From Rouxiella chamberiensis (GTDB lineage Bacteria > Pseudomonadota > Gammaproteobacteria > Enterobacterales > Enterobacteriaceae): a DNA stretch of 64,000 bases. Within the stretch, counting starts at the first letter, position 1. Every line of letters begins with the position of its first letter. Under the pieces are notes generated by a model. It was not told where the DNA came from and searched no databases. It worked only from the letters and a program-made list of their open reading frames with translations. Made by a program: the position numbers and the translations under genes. This document shows positions 46,882 to 57,868 of the stretch, one piece after another. The stretch is taken from positions 2,914,001 through 2,978,000 of the forward strand of contig NZ_CP114058.1 of assembly GCF_026967475.1 (NCBI RefSeq), in the 5' to 3' direction.

Positions 46882-46916
46882 AAAAAGGCCAGAACGTTTT
46901 TACGTCTGGCCTTTTT
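46882..46916. terminator. Bidirectional terminator between pheA and tyrA
   Basis: Stem GGCCAGA/TCTGGCC (46887-46893 with 46905-46911), A6 before and T5 after. Confidence 0.88.
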
Positions 46917-46952
46917 GCTGTCTTGCGATAAAGTCTTTCGGGTCGATAACGC

Positions 46953-48074
46953 TTATTTGCGACTATCGTTTGCCTGGCGGAGCAGTGAGCCGCTCTCTTT
47001 CAGGAAACGAGGCGCATAATCGCCAAACCAGTCTTCAACTTGACGGAATTTGCCGATAAACGCCTGCTTGTCGCCGGTTTCAAGCAGCGCCAGTGCATCG
47101 CCAAAACGCTGGTAGTAACGTTTGATGAGCGAAATATTGTTCTCTGACGACATAATAATGTCGGCATAAAGCTGAGGATCCTGCGCAAACAGTCGCCCAA
47201 CCATCGCCAGCTCAAGACGATAGATGGGTGAAGAGAGCGCCAGCAGCTGTTCGATATCCACGTTCTCTTCCGAGAGGTGCATGCCGTAGGCAAAGGTCGC
47301 GAAGTGACGCAGCGCCTGAACAAACGCCATATTCTGATCGTGCTCGACGGCGCTTATCTTGTGCAGTCGCGCGCCCCATACCTGTAACTGCTCGAGCAGC
47401 CACTGGTAGGACTCAGGCTCGCGGCCATCACAGTAGACCACCACCTGTTTGGCGAGACTGCCCACATCGGGGCCGAACATCGGGTGCAGGCCCAATACCG
47501 GACCGTCGTGCGCGGCCAGCATTGCATGCAACGGCTTGTTCTTGATGGAAGCCAGGTCGACCAGAATGCAGTCCTGCGGCAGCTTCGGCAGGCGAGCAAT
47601 CACGTCTTCGGTCAAGTGAATAGGCACGCTGACGATAACCATTCCGGCATCGGCGAGCAGGGTCTCGGCCTGCGGCCAGTCCTCCTGCTCCAAAGATTTT
47701 ACCTGATAACCCGAAAGCTCAAGCATGCGGGTAAACAGACGCCCCATCTGCCCTTTGCCACCGACAATCACCACCGGTCGCAGCGCAGGATGCAGCGTTT
47801 TAAATCCTTTATCATTTTCACTGGAGTAGGATTCGCGCATGACCCGGCGCAAAACGTCCTCAATCAGGTCGGCCGGGACACCCAGATTTACTGCTTCCTG
47901 ACGGCGGGAGGCCAGCATTGCCGCCTCGCGCTCCGGAACATAGATTGGCAGCCCGTTACGGCTTTTTACTTCACCCACTTCAGCCACCAGATGCAAACGT
48001 CTGGCTAAAAGATCCAGCAGGGCTTTATCGACTTCATCAATCTGGTCACGCAATGCGTTAAGTTCGGCCACCAT
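46953..48074 (-). CDS. tyrA: TyrA, chorismate mutase/prephenate dehydrogenase
   Basis: A 373-residue bifunctional enzyme of tyrosine synthesis, the E. coli length. AroQ chorismate mutase domain 1-90 ([20 protein letters not shown]), Rossmann NAD-binding segment [14 protein letters not shown] at about 100, dehydrogenase active-site region [10 protein letters not shown] and [23 protein letters not shown] 48074 ([11 protein letters not shown]) matches the family; the frame runs up into aroF but that is not used. 7 bases after aroF; aroF-tyrA operon. Confidence 0.97.
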   Translation of the reverse strand: MVAELNALRDQIDEVDKALLDLLARRLHLVAEVGEVKSRNGLPIYVPEREAAMLASRRQEAVNLGVPADLIEDVLRRVMRESYSSENDKGFKTLHPALRPVVIVGGKGQMGRLFTRMLELSGYQVKSLEQEDWPQAETLLADAGMVIVSVPIHLTEDVIARLPKLPQDCILVDLASIKNKPLHAMLAAHDGPVLGLHPMFGPDVGSLAKQVVVYCDGREPESYQWLLEQLQVWGARLHKISAVEHDQNMAFVQALRHFATFAYGMHLSEENVDIEQLLALSSPIYRLELAMVGRLFAQDPQLYADIIMSSENNISLIKRYYQRFGDALALLETGDKQAFIGKFRQVEDWFGDYAPRFLKESGSLLRQANDSRK

Positions 48075-48081
48075 AAAACGT

Positions 48082-49158
48082 CTATTCTCCTGAAATTCGT
48101 GCTGCCAGCGAGTCGCCCAGCTCCTGATGCATGTTGCGAAGCAGGGCCTCGGTGGTTTCCCAATTGATACAGGCATCGGTCACCGACACGCCGTAGCGCA
48201 TATCGGAACGCGGCTGCTCTGAAGACTGATTACCTTCATTCAAATGACTTTCCAGCATCAAACCGGTGATGGAACGGTTACCGGCCTTGATCTGTGCAAT
48301 CGCCGATTCAGCCACCAGCGGCTGACGGCGGTAGTCTTTGTTTGAATTGCCATGGCTGCAATCTATCATCAAGGACGGACGGAGTCCCGCGCCCTGCATC
48401 TGTTTTTCACAATCCAGCACGTCTTCGGCGCTGTAGTTTGGCGTTTTGCCACCGCGCAGGATCACGTGACCATCGGGGTTGCCCTGCGTTTGCAGCAGAC
48501 AAACCTGGCCGCCCTGATTGATGCCCACAAAACGGTGTGGCATGGCCGCAGCGCGCATGGCATTGATGGCGGTGCCGAGGCTGCCGTCGGTACCGTTTTT
48601 GAATCCTACCGGCATCGACAGACCGGACGCCATTTCGCGGTGAGTCTGGGATTCGGTTGTGCGAGCGCCAATCGCGGACCAGCTGAACAGGTCGCCAAGG
48701 TATTGCGGGCTGTTGGGATCCAGCGCTTCGGTCGCGATGGGCAGACCCATGCTGACCAGTTGCAGCAAGAGATTACGCGCGATGTGTAAACCGGCTTCAA
48801 CGTCGAAGGTGCCGTCCATGTGCGGATCGTTGATAAGCCCTTTCCAGCCTACCGTCGTCCGTGGCTTCTCGAAGTAGACACGCATGACGATGTAAAGGCG
48901 ATCGCTCAGCGCTTCGGACAGGGTTTTCAGGTGACGTGCGTATTCTATTGCAGCATCGAGATCATGTACCGAGCAGGGACCACAGACGATAAGCAGACGA
49001 GGATCGCGGCCGTGAATTATGTCGGCGATAGTCTGGCGGGATTTTTCAATGCTGGTCTGATTTTCCGCACTCAGCGGGAATTTGTTTTTCAGCTCTTCAG
49101 GAGTAATCAGGATTTCTTCGGCGCTGATATGCACATTGTTCAAGGCGTCTTTTTGCAT
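48082..49158 (-). CDS. aroF: AroF, tyrosine-sensitive DAHP synthase
   Basis: A 358-residue type I DAHP synthase catalysing the first shikimate step from phosphoenolpyruvate and erythrose 4-phosphate. Motifs: [31 protein letters not shown]-like [21 protein letters not shown] and [12 protein letters not shown]. Assignment to the Tyr-sensitive isozyme rests on the operon with tyrA and the upstream TyrR boxes. ATG 49158 begins [11 protein letters not shown] as in E. coli. Confidence 0.95.
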   Translation of the reverse strand: MQKDALNNVHISAEEILITPEELKNKFPLSAENQTSIEKSRQTIADIIHGRDPRLLIVCGPCSVHDLDAAIEYARHLKTLSEALSDRLYIVMRVYFEKPRTTVGWKGLINDPHMDGTFDVEAGLHIARNLLLQLVSMGLPIATEALDPNSPQYLGDLFSWSAIGARTTESQTHREMASGLSMPVGFKNGTDGSLGTAINAMRAAAMPHRFVGINQGGQVCLLQTQGNPDGHVILRGGKTPNYSAEDVLDCEKQMQGAGLRPSLMIDCSHGNSNKDYRRQPLVAESAIAQIKAGNRSITGLMLESHLNEGNQSSEQPRSDMRYGVSVTDACINWETTEALLRNMHQELGDSLAARISGE

Positions 49159-49229
49159 GATGGCTGTCCAGGATAAATTTGAAAGAGATTTGCTGTTTAT
49201 CAGCATCTGCCAAACACGATATCACAGGC

Positions 49230-49310
49230 TGTAAAGTTTTCAAACTCGCAGTGTAAACTTTATATTACCAATAGCACCTAAATAACCTCATCTGTAAACT
49301 TAATATTACA
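49230..49310 (-). promoter_or_regulatory. TyrR boxes and promoter region of aroF-tyrA
   Basis: Two 18-base TyrR boxes on the TGTAAA-N6-TTTACA pattern: 49293-49310 (TGTAAACTTAATATTACA, strong) and 49252-49269 (TGTAAACTTTATATTACC, weaker). A further half-site TGTAAA is at 49230. They predict tyrosine-dependent repression, as for E. coli aroF. Confidence 0.82.
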
Positions 49311-49350
49311 TATCCATTGTAAGCTCCCTTTCTCACGCTTTTGTTGAGAC

Positions 49351-49377
49351 GAAAAAAACGGCCCCGAGGGGCCGTTT
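49351..49377 (-). terminator. Terminator after rplS
   Basis: Stem AACGGCCCC/GGGGCCGTT on the minus strand followed by seven T (49351-49357 on the + strand as A). Confidence 0.9.
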
Positions 49378-49395
49378 ATATAACACTTGAGAATG

Positions 49396-49773
<378 letters not shown>

Positions 49774-49838
49774 CTAGGTAAACTGATAGTTCAGAGAATC
49801 CTGAAGCACGAAGCTTCATCATTCTCTTGATAGTTTTG

Positions 49839-50582
49839 TTAGCTGATCCGATGTTCCCGTTGGAACTCTTTCAGCAACACCTCTTGCTCGTCAGTCAGAG
49901 CTAGGTTTTCCAGAAGTTCAGGTCTTCTAAGCCAGGTACGGCCCAGCGACTGCTTCAAACGCCAGCGACGAATTTCTGCATGGTTTCCCGACAGTAAAAC
50001 CGGCGGTACCTCCATGCCCTCCAACACTTCAGGGCGGGTATAATGGGGACAATCCAGTAATCCATCGGCAAAAGAGTCTTCTTCTGCCGAAGCATGATGA
50101 CCCAGCACACCCGGAATGAATCGGGACACTGAATCGATCAACGTCATAGCGGGGAGTTCCCCACCGCTGAGTACGTAATCGCCGATTGACCATTCTTCGT
50201 CAATTTCGGTTTTGATCACGCGCTCATCGATGCCCTCATAGCGACCACACACCAGAACTATCTTCTGGTTGGTCGCCAGTTCGCAAACGCCTTGCTGGTC
50301 AAGTTTGCGCCCTTGTGGTGAAAGATAAATCACTTTCACGCCTTCGCCTGCCGCTGCCTTCGCTGTGTGGATGGCATCCCGCAAGGGTTGCACCATCATC
50401 AGCATTCCGGGGCCGCCGCCATAAGGGCGTTCGTCCACGGTGCGGTGCCGATCGTTGGCGAAGTCACGTGGACTCCAGCACTCTACGCTCAGCAGGCCAT
50501 TCTTTACTGCCCGGCCAGTTACCCCGTAATCGGTGATTGCGCGGAACATCTCGGGGAAAAGGCTAACTATACCAATCCACAT
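49839..50582 (-). CDS. trmD: TrmD, tRNA (guanine37-N1)-methyltransferase
   Basis: A 247-residue SPOUT enzyme making m1G37, which prevents +1 frameshifting. N-terminal [13 protein letters not shown], the [13 protein letters not shown] loop, trefoil-knot motifs IYLSPQGR and [11 protein letters not shown], and [11 protein letters not shown] are all present. Third gene of the rpsP operon. Confidence 0.97.
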   Translation of the reverse strand: MWIGIVSLFPEMFRAITDYGVTGRAVKNGLLSVECWSPRDFANDRHRTVDERPYGGGPGMLMMVQPLRDAIHTAKAAAGEGVKVIYLSPQGRKLDQQGVCELATNQKIVLVCGRYEGIDERVIKTEIDEEWSIGDYVLSGGELPAMTLIDSVSRFIPGVLGHHASAEEDSFADGLLDCPHYTRPEVLEGMEVPPVLLSGNHAEIRRWRLKQSLGRTWLRRPELLENLALTDEQEVLLKEFQREHRIS

Positions 50583-50648
50583 AGCCTAATCCTCATAACG
50601 GTGTTCCACTCAGCCTACGGATATCTACAGCAGTAGACATTACGGAGG

Positions 50649-51197
50649 TCAAAAACCAGGATCCCAATCTACTTCAATGGTCCGAGTAGCGAGATCGACT
50701 TTCTTGATAACCTGCCCATCGAGGAACGGAAGTAACCGTTCCTTGATGCCAAATGCATCTTTCAGGTTTGCTTTTACTACCATCACGTCGTTCGAACCGG
50801 TTTCCATCATATCAATGACTTTACCGAGCTCGTAACCGGTGGTGGTCACTACCTGGCAACCGAAAAGGTCTTTCCAGTAGTAATCACCCTCGCCGAGGTC
50901 TGGCAGCTGGCTTGAATCTACAACAATCTCGCGATTCGTCAGTAGATTGGCCGCATCCCGATCGTCAACGCCTTTGACTTTGATGATCAGGTCCTGATTG
51001 TGGCGCTTCCAGCTTTCCAGCTCGACAGCCTGCCACTTACCCGCCTGCTGGATAAACCAGGGCTGGTATTCGAAAATGCTTTCGGCGTCTTCGGTGGATG
51101 AAAACACTCTGAGCCAACCACGAATACCGTAAGTTGAGCCCATTTTGCCGAGAACAATCGGCTCAGCGGGCGTCACTGGATTGAGTTGCTTGCTCAT
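50649..51197 (-). CDS. rimM: RimM, 16S rRNA processing/30S maturation factor
   Basis: A 182-residue protein with an N-terminal RimM beta-barrel ([22 protein letters not shown]) and a PRC-barrel C-domain ([28 protein letters not shown]). It helps assemble the 30S head with S19. ATG 51197 ([10 protein letters not shown]) is chosen over 51206. Between rpsP (18 bases) and trmD. Confidence 0.96.
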   Translation of the reverse strand: MSKQLNPVTPAEPIVLGKMGSTYGIRGWLRVFSSTEDAESIFEYQPWFIQQAGKWQAVELESWKRHNQDLIIKVKGVDDRDAANLLTNREIVVDSSQLPDLGEGDYYWKDLFGCQVVTTTGYELGKVIDMMETGSNDVMVVKANLKDAFGIKERLLPFLDGQVIKKVDLATRTIEVDWDPGF

Positions 51198-51215
51198 TGC
51201 CACCACCGCGACAGA

Positions 51216-51464
51216 TTAAGCTGCTTTCTTGGCGTCTTTGATCAGCGAAGCTACGCGATCAGAAACGGTTGCACCCAGATCTTGCCAGTGGGCAATACGA
51301 TCCAGGTCCAGACGCAGTGCTTCAGCCTGGCCAGAAGCCAATGGGTTGAAGAAACCTACGCGCTCGATGAAACGACCATCACGAGCATTGCGGCTGTCGG
51401 TCACTACTACTTGATAGAACGGACGCTTTTTTGCGCCGCCACGTGCCAAACGAATTGTTACCAT
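51216..51464 (-). CDS. rpsP: Ribosomal protein S16
   Basis: An 82-residue bS16 protein, same length as E. coli ([17 protein letters not shown]...). ATG 51464 follows AAAGAGGATGTT. First gene of the trmD operon. The longer open frame to 51551 lies in the leader and is not coding. Confidence 0.97.
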   Translation of the reverse strand: MVTIRLARGGAKKRPFYQVVVTDSRNARDGRFIERVGFFNPLASGQAEALRLDLDRIAHWQDLGATVSDRVASLIKDAKKAA

Positions 51465-51483
51465 AACATCCTCTTTAGTGAAT

Positions 51484-51568
51484 AAAACAGCCAGAGCCCA
51501 TCGGGGAACGGGGTCTGGCTGCAATATAAAAAGCCCGAAAATTTTACTCATTTTGGCGCAAAAAGCAA
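51484..51568 (-). promoter_or_regulatory. rpsP promoter and leader hairpin
   Basis: Minus-strand promoter TTGCTT (51563-51568), 16-base spacer, TAAAAT (51541-51546). Between it and the rpsP start, an eight-base stem CAGCCAGA/TCTGGCTG (51514-51521 with 51488-51495) is followed by TTTTA. It looks like a terminator inside the leader, so may be an attenuator or a ribosomal-protein binding site. Confidence 0.6.
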
Positions 51569-51645
51569 TCGAAAGCGTCTATTACCTCAAACTACTTTTG
51601 GCCGAGCGCTTATTTCCGGTACTCATTATCATGTCGAACAGCGGC

Positions 51646-53007
51646 TTAGCGACCAGGGAAACCCGGTGGCATCATGCCTTTCATGCCACGCATCATCTTG
51701 GCCATGCCGCCATTCTTCATTTTCTTCATCATGCGCTGCATGTCGTCAAACTGCTTCAGCAGCCTGTTGACATCCTGCACCTGCATTCCGGCACCCAGCG
51801 CGATACGGCGCTTGCGGGAACCTTTGATTATCTCGGGCTTGGCGCGCTCTTTCAGCGTCATCGAGTTGATGATGGCTTCCATACGCACCAGCACTTTGTC
51901 GTCCATTTGCGATTTGACGTTGTCCGGCAGTTGACCCACGCCCGGCAGCTTGCTCATCATGCTCGCCATGCCGCCCATGTTGCGCATTTGCTTGAGCTGG
52001 TCGAGGAAATCGGTCAGGTCGAAACCATTGCCCTTTTTCATCTTGGCGGCCAGCTTCTCGGCCTGCGCACGGTCTACCTTGCTTTCGATATCTTCGATAA
52101 GGGAAAGCACGTCGCCCATGCCGAGAATACGTGAGGCCACACGATCGGGATGGAAAGGCTCAAGGGCATCGGTTTTTTCACCCATACCCAGGAATTTGAT
52201 AGGTTTGCCGGTGATATGACGAATCGAAAGTGCCGCACCACCGCGCGCATCACCGTCGACCTTGGTCAGGATCACACCGGTCAATGGCAGCGCTTCGTTA
52301 AACGCTTTTGCGGTATTCGCCGCATCCTGACCGGTCATGGCATCGACAACAAACAGCGTTTCAACCGGCTTGATGGCCGCGTGAACCTGTTTGATTTCGT
52401 CCATCATCGCTTCATCGACGTGCAAACGACCGGCGGTATCCACCAGCAGGACGTCGAAGAATTTCAGTTTCGCGTGCTGTAGCGCCGCGTTGACGATGTC
52501 GATAGGTTTCTGGCTGACATCGGAGGCGAAGAACTCGACCCCAACCTGCTCGGCCAGCGTTTCGAGCTGCTTGATTGCCGCAGGACGATAGACGTCGGCG
52601 GAGACAACCAGCACCTTTTTCTTGCGCTTTTCTTTCAGGAACTTGCCGAGTTTTGCCACGCTTGTGGTTTTACCCGCACCCTGCAAGCCTGCCATCAGCA
52701 CGACAGCCGGCGGCTGCGCGGCCAGGTTCAGTTCGGAGTTCGCTTCGCCCATAGCCGTTTCCAGCTCTTTCTGAACGATTTTGATGAACTCCTGACCCGG
52801 CGTCAGGCTCTTGTTGACTTCGGTGCCAACGGCCGCTTCCTTCACGCGGTTGATGAAGTCGCGCACAACCGGCAAGGCAACATCGGCCTCCAGCAATGCC
52901 ATGCGAACTTCACGCAGTGTTTCTTTTACATTCTCTTCGGTCAGCCGCCCACGGCCGCTGATATTGCGCAGTGTGCGCGACAATCGATCGGTTAAATTAT
53001 CAAACAT
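51646..53007 (-). CDS. ffh: Ffh, signal recognition particle GTPase
   Basis: A 453-residue SRP54 protein, E. coli length. N-domain, G-domain (GLQGAGKTT near residue 107, DTAGRL, TKVDGDARGG) and the methionine-rich M-domain (last 130 residues, many MM pairs, ending GMMPPGFPGR) that binds 4.5S RNA and signal peptides. Divergent from ypjD. Confidence 0.97.
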   Translation of the reverse strand: MFDNLTDRLSRTLRNISGRGRLTEENVKETLREVRMALLEADVALPVVRDFINRVKEAAVGTEVNKSLTPGQEFIKIVQKELETAMGEANSELNLAAQPPAVVLMAGLQGAGKTTSVAKLGKFLKEKRKKKVLVVSADVYRPAAIKQLETLAEQVGVEFFASDVSQKPIDIVNAALQHAKLKFFDVLLVDTAGRLHVDEAMMDEIKQVHAAIKPVETLFVVDAMTGQDAANTAKAFNEALPLTGVILTKVDGDARGGAALSIRHITGKPIKFLGMGEKTDALEPFHPDRVASRILGMGDVLSLIEDIESKVDRAQAEKLAAKMKKGNGFDLTDFLDQLKQMRNMGGMASMMSKLPGVGQLPDNVKSQMDDKVLVRMEAIINSMTLKERAKPEIIKGSRKRRIALGAGMQVQDVNRLLKQFDDMQRMMKKMKNGGMAKMMRGMKGMMPPGFPGR

Positions 53008-53186
53008 CGTCTCTTGCTCAACGTAATGACAGGCCGCTTTTGCGACACAATTGCGGGATTATAACACGAGATGTCCGCACAATCTCTGCCCGATATATAA
53101 AGGTAAAATCGGGAGAGTTGTTGGAGCACGACGCAGGTAACGCTATACTGGCTTTCTCATTCATTTTTCGACGCAAATGACACAAT

Positions 53187-53978
53187 ATGCCTGCTTTCGC
53201 TCTTGTCGCCATGTTCGCCTATCTGCTTAGCCTTTCTCTGATCATTCCGAGCCTGATCCGCAAGAATGGCACCTATCGGCGCATCGCGTTAATTTCGGCG
53301 ACTGTCGCCCTGATTTGCCATGCCGTTACGCTTGAGCAGCGGGTGTTTGACGTCAGTACCGGCCAGAATCTGAGTCTGGTCAATATCGGCTCGATAGTCA
53401 GCCTCATTATCTGTACCGTGATGACTATCGTCGCCTCGCGCAGCCGCGGCTGGTTTATCCTGCCGGTGGTGTACTGCTTTGCGTTGATAAACCTGGCGCT
53501 GGTCGCTTTCCTGCCGGGCGAGTTCATAACGCACCTTGAGGCAAGCAAAGGGTTGCTGGTCCATATAGGATTGGCGCTGTTCTCGTATGCCACACTGATT
53601 ATCGCCGCGCTGTATGCGCTCCAGCTTGCCTGGCTCGATTACCAGTTGAAGAACAAGAAACTGACGTTTTCCGCCGATATGCCGCCGCTGATGAGCATTG
53701 AACGCAAACTGTTTCACATCACCCAGGGCGGTGTGATCCTGTTGACGCTGACGCTTTGTACCGGCCTGTTATATATGGAAAACCTCTTTAGCCGAGAAAA
53801 TATCGACAAGGCCGTGCTGTCTATTCTTGCCTGGCTGGTTTACATCGTGCTGCTGTGGGGACATTATCACGAAGGCTGGCGTGGACGCCGCGTGGTGTGG
53901 TTCAGCATGGCCGGTGCCATCCTGTTGACGCTTGCCTATTTTGGCAGCCGCCTCATCCAGCAGGTCATGGTTCACTAA
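53187..53978 (+). CDS. ypjD: YpjD, CcsA/HemX-like inner-membrane protein
   Basis: A 263-residue, eight-helix membrane protein matching E. coli YpjD (cytochrome-c-assembly CcsA superfamily). Conserved: SLVNIGSIVSLIICTVMTIVAS, LFSYATLIIAALYALQLAW and WGHYHEGWRGRRVVWF. Work in related bacteria ties the ypjD/corB pair to magnesium homeostasis; the exact activity is uncertain. corB follows after 55 bases. Confidence 0.9.
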   Translation: MPAFALVAMFAYLLSLSLIIPSLIRKNGTYRRIALISATVALICHAVTLEQRVFDVSTGQNLSLVNIGSIVSLIICTVMTIVASRSRGWFILPVVYCFALINLALVAFLPGEFITHLEASKGLLVHIGLALFSYATLIIAALYALQLAWLDYQLKNKKLTFSADMPPLMSIERKLFHITQGGVILLTLTLCTGLLYMENLFSRENIDKAVLSILAWLVYIVLLWGHYHEGWRGRRVVWFSMAGAILLTLAYFGSRLIQQVMVH

Positions 53979-54033
53979 GACGCCGATCCCTTGTCCCTCG
54001 CCATTCATTCATAAAACATTAAGGAATTACCCG

Positions 54034-55321
54034 TTGGAGCACGTCTCAACAACTACCCTCATTATCATCCTGGTTATCATGGTGGTAGTTTCCGGCTATT
54101 TTTCGGCTTCCGAAACCGGAATGATGACCCTCAACCGCTATCGTTTACGCCACCTTGCCAAGCATGGAAACCGTGCTGCGCGTCGCGTTGAAAACCTGCT
54201 GAAAAAGCCCGACCAGCTCATAAGTCTCGTGCTGATTGGCAATAATCTGGTCAATATTCTCGCCTCGGCGCTGGCCACCATCGTCGGGATGCGTCTTTAT
54301 GGCGATGCGGGCGTGGCCATCGCGACCGGCATCCTGACCTTTGTGGTCCTGCTGGTTCGCCGAAGTGCTGCCGAAAACCTTCGCGGCGCTCTATCCTGAA
54401 CGTATCGCCTTCCCGAGCAGCCTTCTTTTACGTCCGTTGCAGACCATCATGATGCCGCTGGTCTGGTTGCTGAACAGCCTGTCCAAGATTCTGATGCGCA
54501 TGTTCGGCATCAAAACCAATGTGGGGATAAGCGATGCCGTGAGCAAGGAAGAGCTGCGCACTATCGTAAACGAATCCCGCTCGCAGATTTCGCGCCGCAA
54601 TCAGGACATGCTGCTGTCGGTGCTGGATCTTGAAAAAGTGACCGTCGATGACATCATGGTGCCGCGCAACGAAATCCTTGGCATTGATATCAACGACGAC
54701 TGGAAATCAATCAGCCGTCAGCTGACGCATTCGCCGCACGGTCGCATCGTGCTGTATCGCGACTCGCTCGACGACGCCATCGGCATGCTGCGTTTGCGTG
54801 AAGCCTACCGCATGATGACCGAGAAGAAAGAGTTCAACAAAGAAAACCTGCTGCGCGCCGCCGATGAAATCTACTACATTCCGGAAGGTACGCCGTTGAA
54901 TATCCAGCTGGTTAAATTCCAGCGCAACAAGAAGAAAGTCGGCATCGTAGTAGACGAGTATGGCGATATTCAGGGGCTGGTGACGGTCGAAGACATTCTG
55001 GAAGAGATTGTCGGCGATTTCACAACCTCGATGTCGCCAACGCTTGCCGAAGAAGTTACGCCGCAGAGTGACGGAACGGTGCTCATTGAAGGCAGCGCCA
55101 ACGTGCGCGAATTGAACAAGGCGTTTAACTGGAACCTGCCGATTGAAGGGCCGCGTACCATCAACGGCATTCTGCTTGAGGTGCTGGAAGACATTCCAAA
55201 GATTGGTACCAGTCTGCGTATCGAAAGCTATGAAGTGGAAATTCTCGACGTGCAGGACAACATGATAAAACAGGTTCGCGTCAGGCCTTTGAAAACCCTG
55301 CGCAGCAGCGCCGAGCATTAA
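54034..55321 (+). pseudogene. corB: CorB (YfjD), CNNM/CorC-family transporter, frameshifted
   Basis: One surplus base in GGTTC at 54354-54358 splits the gene; dropping a G gives FVVLLFAEVLPKTFAALYPER and 428 residues. DUF21 membrane domain (four helices, SETGMMTLNRYRLRHLAK), two CBS domains (DIMVPRNEI, GRIVLYRDS, EYGDIQGLVTVEDILEEIVG) and the CorC_HlyC C-terminal domain are present. Role: magnesium/cobalt transport. The start is TTG 54034 (family reads MEH(V/I)STTTLIIIL), with AAGGA upstream. Confidence 0.9.
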
Positions 55322-55372
55322 TCGGCACGTTGTCGGGGCGCGGTCTTGAAACCTTGTCTTGATGCCGGAAAG

Positions 55373-55404
55373 AAAAAAGACGCGATATTCTCGCGTCTTT
55401 TTTT
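55373..55404. terminator. Bidirectional terminator between corB and luxS
   Basis: Perfect stem AGACGCGA/TCGCGTCT (55378-55385 with 55391-55398), A6 before and T7 after. Confidence 0.92.
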
Positions 55405-55444
55405 ATGCCATTGGCCAAAGCGCCAACCTTTAGGGAAGCTCAAA

Positions 55445-55960
55445 CTAGATATGCAGTTCGGTCAGCTTTTCGGGTGGCAGCGCCAGGTCTTCGTTGCGGT
55501 TAACACCGATTTCGCTATCAACGATATGCTGGGCGATTTCCTGGGCTTCTTTCAGCGAGTGCATTTCACAGGTACCGCACTGATAGATGTTCAGCTCGGG
55601 GATCTGGTTCTGATCTTTGACTTTCAGAATGTCGGCCATCGCCGCTTTCCAGGCAACGGCAACACGCTTCTCGTCCGGCACACCAATCAGGCTCATGTAG
55701 AAACCGGTACGGCAACCCATTGGTGAAATATCGATGATTTCGACGCCTTCACCGTTCAGGTGGTTACGCATGAAACCGGCGAACAGGTGCTCCAGCGTGT
55801 GCGTACCGCGCTCGGTCATCACTTCGATATTCGGGCGGCAAAAACGCAGATCGAAGACGGTGATGGTGTCCCCGTTTGGGGTCTTCATGGTTTTTGCGAC
55901 ACGAACGGCAGGGGCAGCCATGATTGTATGGTCTACCGTAAAGCTATCCAACAGTGGCAT
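55445..55960 (-). CDS. luxS: LuxS, S-ribosylhomocysteine lyase
   Basis: A 171-residue enzyme (E. coli 171) making homocysteine and the AI-2 precursor DPD. The metal site is [10 protein letters not shown] with the later GTCEMHS and the catalytic Cys in [13 protein letters not shown] 55960 with GGAGAGG upstream. The long open frame to 56194 covers the MicA region and is not translated. Confidence 0.97.
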   Translation of the reverse strand: MPLLDSFTVDHTIMAAPAVRVAKTMKTPNGDTITVFDLRFCRPNIEVMTERGTHTLEHLFAGFMRNHLNGEGVEIIDISPMGCRTGFYMSLIGVPDEKRVAVAWKAAMADILKVKDQNQIPELNIYQCGTCEMHSLKEAQEIAQHIVDSEIGVNRNEDLALPPEKLTELHI

Positions 55961-56003
55961 ATCGTCACCTCTCCTAAAAAAAATGATTTTTTTATCGAAC
56001 TCG

Positions 56004-56032
56004 GGAAACCTTTTCCCAAAACACGAGTCTGA
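56004..56032 (+). promoter_or_regulatory. Sigma-E-like promoter of micA
   Basis: GGAAACC (56004-56010), 17-base spacer, TCTGA (56028-56032), with the MicA 5' end seven bases downstream; this fits the RpoE pattern GGAACTT-N16/17-TCNNA. The -35 match is partial. Confidence 0.65.
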
Positions 56033-56038
56033 ATATAT

Positions 56039-56115
56039 GAAAGACGCGCATTTGTTATCATCATCCCTGAAACAGAGATGTTTGTTTTGGCCACAGTGAT
56101 GTGGCCATTTTCTTT
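56039..56115 (+). ncRNA. micA: MicA (SraD) small RNA
   Basis: The first 29 bases (GAAAGACGCGCATTTGTTAT and on through CATCATCCC) are identical to E. coli MicA, the segment that pairs with the ompA leader. A CTGA...CAGAGATG hairpin, TTTTGG, and the terminator GGCCAC/GTGGCC with a T-rich tail follow. It is Hfq-dependent and represses porin mRNAs under envelope stress. It is divergent from luxS, as in E. coli. Confidence 0.93.
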
Positions 56116-56159
56116 TCCAGCCCTCGCCCAATCTCACAGCACCGATTGATTCCCCGGCA

Positions 56160-57723
56160 CTATTTCGCGGCGAGAGAAGCCAGATACTCTTCAAAGCTTA
56201 ACTTATCTTCTGCTTCCAGACGGCGCTGACGCTGCCAGGATGCATCGTACTCTTCCGCCAGCTGCTGCTCCTTCAGAACCTCCATCGGCTCATCAATCAG
56301 CATCTGACGATATTTCTCGGCCAGTTTGAGTCCGAGATTGCCTTCACCCTCCTCCTTCATCATCTTGAGGATACGGGCGGAATAAGTCAGCTCGGGATTA
56401 TCAAATGCGGCAACCAGTTCGCTGCACACGTCCTGATACTCTTTATTGCCGTTTTGGCTATCCAGCACTTCCGCGACGCGACGCAGGTCGGCAAACAGCG
56501 ATTTACCTACTTTATCAAGCGGTTCACGTACGTCGTCACAGCCGATGCCGATCGTCTGGCCCGGTTTACGCCCTTCCAGAATGACACGATTCCAGTTTTG
56601 ACGGGTGCAAAGAATCTCTTCGCTGCTCATCTCCGGCGCATCGGCCAATGCACACCATATCAAAAATAGATCGAGGAAACGTGCCTGCGAGGCATCAAAA
56701 CCGGTCGGCGTGAACGGATTGATGTCGAGAGAACGCACCTCAATGTATTCGATTCCACTGCGCATCAGTGCGTCGGAAGGCGTTTCGCCAGATTTGGTGA
56801 CGCGCTTCGGACGGATAGGAGCATAAAGCTCGTTCTCAATCTGTAACACATTCGTATTCAGCTGGAGATATTTACCGTCTTTCTTGACGCCCATTGCCGC
56901 ATATTCGGCAGAAGGCGTGCGAATGGCACGTTTGACACCGGCAACGTAGGTTTCAAGGTCATTGAAGGTAATGCCCAGATTGCTCTGCGATTTATTGGTG
57001 TAGCCCAGGTCGCTAAGACGCAGCGAGGTCGCGTAAGGCAGATAACATAATCCGGTTCTCTGCATACTCGAACGGCAAATTGGTTTCACGGCCTTTAAGG
57101 AAAGAGGAACAGATCGCAGGCGATGCCCCGAACAGGTAAGGGATAACCCAGCCAAAACGGTAATAGTTGCGGATCAGTTTGAAGTAGCCGGCGGAAATCT
57201 CTTCCTTGCCGCTTTGTGCATCTTGAATACCCAACCGCGCCTGCCAGAATTCGATTGGCAGCGAGAAGTTGTAGTGAATACCGGAAATTATCTGCATCAG
57301 TGCGCCGTAGCGGCTTTTGAGGCCCTGACGATACAGCGTTTTCATCTGACCGACGTTCGAGGTGCCGTACTGCGCCAGCTCGATGTCATCGGCAGAATCG
57401 ATAAAGCACGGCATGCTGAACGGCCACATTCTTTCGTCACCCAGCTCCCTGGCTACGTGACGATGAATATCGCGCAGGAAACTCAGCGTATGCTCGACGC
57501 TGTCATCGACCGGTGTAATAAACTCGAGAAGCGACTCGGCAAAATCGGTGGTGACCCAACGATGCGTCAAGGCTGCGCCAAGAGGTTCAGGGTGACCCGT
57601 CTTTGCCAGTGTACCGTTTGGATTCACGCGGAGCGTTTCACGCTCGATGCCCCGACGAATACCCTTTACGGACTGGGGATGGGCTTCCAACCAGGAAAGC
57701 GCCTGTGATACATCCGGGATCAA
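56160..57723 (-). pseudogene. gshA: GshA, glutamate-cysteine ligase, frameshifted
   Basis: First enzyme of glutathione synthesis. One surplus base in GGTTC (+ strand 57054-57058) splits it; dropping it gives [26 protein letters not shown] and a 520-residue protein (E. coli 518). ATP-grasp-like GshA motifs ([41 protein letters not shown]) are intact on both sides. Start is TTG 57723 with GGGAGG upstream; E. coli gshA also starts with TTG. Confidence 0.92.
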
Positions 57724-57868
57724 ATTGACCTCCCGATTTTAAAAAAGTTAACGCGTAAATGTTCTGAGTCTGCATAGATGTGACCATCATAGATAACCGA
57801 TACCAATCTAACCGCGTCATGAGCTCGCTCTTGCGTGCCTACGGCCAATGCCATGGCACGGGCGTCGC

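Noticed and set aside
55961..56194. N-terminal extension of luxS
   Set aside because: The extension overlaps MicA and its promoter and lies before the conserved LuxS start MPLLDSF.
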